Position numbers and translations under genes: made by a program. Below are positions 62,886 through 64,000 of a stretch of 64,000 bases of DNA, one piece after another. Position 1 is the stretch's first letter. The number at the start of each line of letters is the position of its first letter. The stretch is from positions 12,914,001-12,978,000 of the forward strand of contig OX621260.1 of the NCBI GenBank assembly GCA_951640165.1, read 5' to 3'. The notes beneath the pieces were generated by a model, which did not search any database, had not been told where the DNA came from, and worked only from the letters and a program-made list of their open reading frames with translations. The DNA comes from Pseudoips prasinana (lineage: Eukaryota > Arthropoda > Insecta > Lepidoptera > Nolidae).

Positions 62886-63304
62886 TACCTCTAATCATTA
62901 CAGCTGCAAGAAGTCTACTGATGGACGAGAATCAGTCGTGAAAATACGTTGTCAAGTACCTTGCCTTTACCTCATTCCTATCTCTCGTTATAACTTTTTA
63001 TTATACCGTTCTTACCATCTCCCGGAAGAATAAGTAATGATAAGTGTGCAATGTAAAAGTTCATGGTAATTTCAATTTTTTCTCGTAATTCTCGATCATG
63101 CTGGGTGATTTACGAGTGCGCGGGAGCATCACGGAAATCGTTTACTTTTATAATCAGCCGAAGAAAAACTTGATAAGTGTATGGTGTGTACTTTGTTACT
63201 AACTGACCTTTTAAAGGATTTTAATTGTTTATAAGATTGTTTTAAAAAGGTTGGTTGTATGCAAGATAGCAGAAATTGTTATTAAACTTTTATGGGATTG
63301 ATTA
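62886..63304. other. No recognisable gene
   Basis: Unmatched within the window; a GTAAGA-type site near 63015 (minus) lacks a convincing acceptor. Confidence 0.4.
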
Positions 63305-63690
63305 TTTTATCCTGAGACGTTATTCAAACCCGCCCATTTGATCTTGAACTAAGCAGAGCTTGTACTATGGAAACCAGATAACTGATATAGGTACTACATA
63401 TTAGTACATATACCTACTACTTTTTTTGATAATTACACCCAGGCTCAGGACAAACAGACATATTCAAAATATCTGTCCTGGAGCTCTACCGCCTAAATCG
63501 CCGAACATCGATTTCTTAAATGGCGTTCAAATAAATAAAGGTTAAAAATGACTTGATCAATCGTTAAACGTTTGTTTGAACGCCATTTAAGAAATCGATG
63601 TTCGGCGACTTAGCCGGTAGAGCCCCTGGGTGGGAATCGAACCCTCAACCTGCGGCGTGCAAGGCAAGTAATTGCCAACCGGCTCGTCAA
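63305..63690 (-). mobile_element. SINE-A split by a CTG-MITE
   Basis: 3' part 63305-63480 to AAATATCTGTCCTG; the head resumes at 63626 CTGGGTGGGAATCGAACC and ends near GCCAACCGGCTCG. Confidence 0.8.
63481..63625. mobile_element. CTG-MITE, 145-bp deletion form
   Basis: GAGCTCTACCGCCTAAATCG ... CGACTTAGCCGGTAGAGCCC, CTG at 63478-63480 and 63626-63628. The centre is shortened by about 100 bp compared with 34400 and 45353. Confidence 0.85.
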
Positions 63691-63774
63691 ATTATATTTG
63701 ACTCTTTTTGGTCTCATATTATTTACTTGAGCAGTATCAGTTTGTATGTCCATTTGATAGGTTAACTGGTACAT

Positions 63775-64000
63775 GTGTGACACAGTGATTCAGGTAGCCG
63801 CCTCGCTTTTACCCTCATGTTTAGGGTTGGATCAGCACACAGGACCCTACTTGTGTGACCCATACATTGTATAGTAGTCTGGTTATTTGTCCAGAGTGGG
63901 CGTCAAATCACAACCTCATTATCCGAAAATGAGAAATCATAAATGTAATCGTCCCGATGATCTCAAATCAGCAGCATCTACCAATCCGGTTAAAGCTCTC
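63775..64000 (+). mobile_element. SINE-C and truncated tRNA-derived SINE at window end
   Basis: 63775-63905: GTGACACAGTGATTCAGGTA, GACCCATACATTGTATAGTA and AGAGTGGGCGTCAAATCACA, a degenerate SINE-C. 63925-64000: GAGAAATCATAAATGTAATC and CATCTACCAATCCGG match 53420-53480. Confidence 0.5.

Overview
This 64 kb window looks like moth or butterfly (Lepidoptera) nuclear DNA: AT-rich, no operons, very few long reading frames, and packed with interspersed elements typical of that order. Those elements are RTE-type LINEs ending in ATGATG repeats, tRNA-headed SINEs ending in (TTA)n, Helitron-like TC...CTAG elements, and TTAA/TA/8-bp-duplicating MITEs. The call is by repeat style and by an insect ionotropic receptor; no species is claimed.

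Host genes are few. (1) A two-exon divergent ionotropic receptor (IR) lies on the minus strand at 42839-46052. A signal-peptide exon (45942-46052) is joined by phase-0 splice sites to one long exon carrying the split ligand-binding domain, pore and transmembrane segments. Its 1.2 kb intron has collected a SINE, a MITE and a LINE tail. (2) An isolated 42-nt candidate microexon with strong splice sites lies at 5056-5097 (minus). If real, the left part of the window is intron of a large gene extending outside it. (3) A small unexplained ORF sits at 41062-41370.

The rest is a layered transposon landscape. The main pieces are a near full-length RTE LINE with an open 947-codon endonuclease/reverse transcriptase frame and an 11-bp target duplication (58655-61582); many RTE 3' ends; remnants of at least four other non-LTR retrotransposons; a 968-bp internally deleted piggyBac element (9064-10031) with TTAA duplications that still encodes acidic N-terminal and C-terminal pieces of transposase; a 584-bp hAT MITE with an internal 18-bp minisatellite (30591-31174); and three MITE families with TA duplications and one that duplicates CTG.

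Four tRNA-headed SINE families (called A-D here) occur. A and B share one 3' domain under different tRNA-like heads. Helitron-like elements include one whose insertion can be read against a paralogous empty site (35821-36134), plus tandem and inverted clusters. A 205-bp tandem satellite (50491-51310) appears to have grown out of a SINE fold-back. Nested insertions give a relative order of activity: SINE-A and SINE-D are older; piggyBac, the CTG MITE, Helitrons and SINE-B landed in them; the RTE landed in an older LINE tail.

Layout: 1-835 tandem repeat; 1-30 kb repeat-dense with the microexon; 30.6-36.6 kb MITEs and nested Helitrons; 36.7-42.8 kb comparatively repeat-poor; 42.8-46.1 kb IR gene; 46.4-58 kb duplications, satellite and SINEs; 58.5-62 kb RTE; 62-64 kb SINEs and MITE. 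Repeat family names are descriptive; copy boundaries without a target duplication are approximate.
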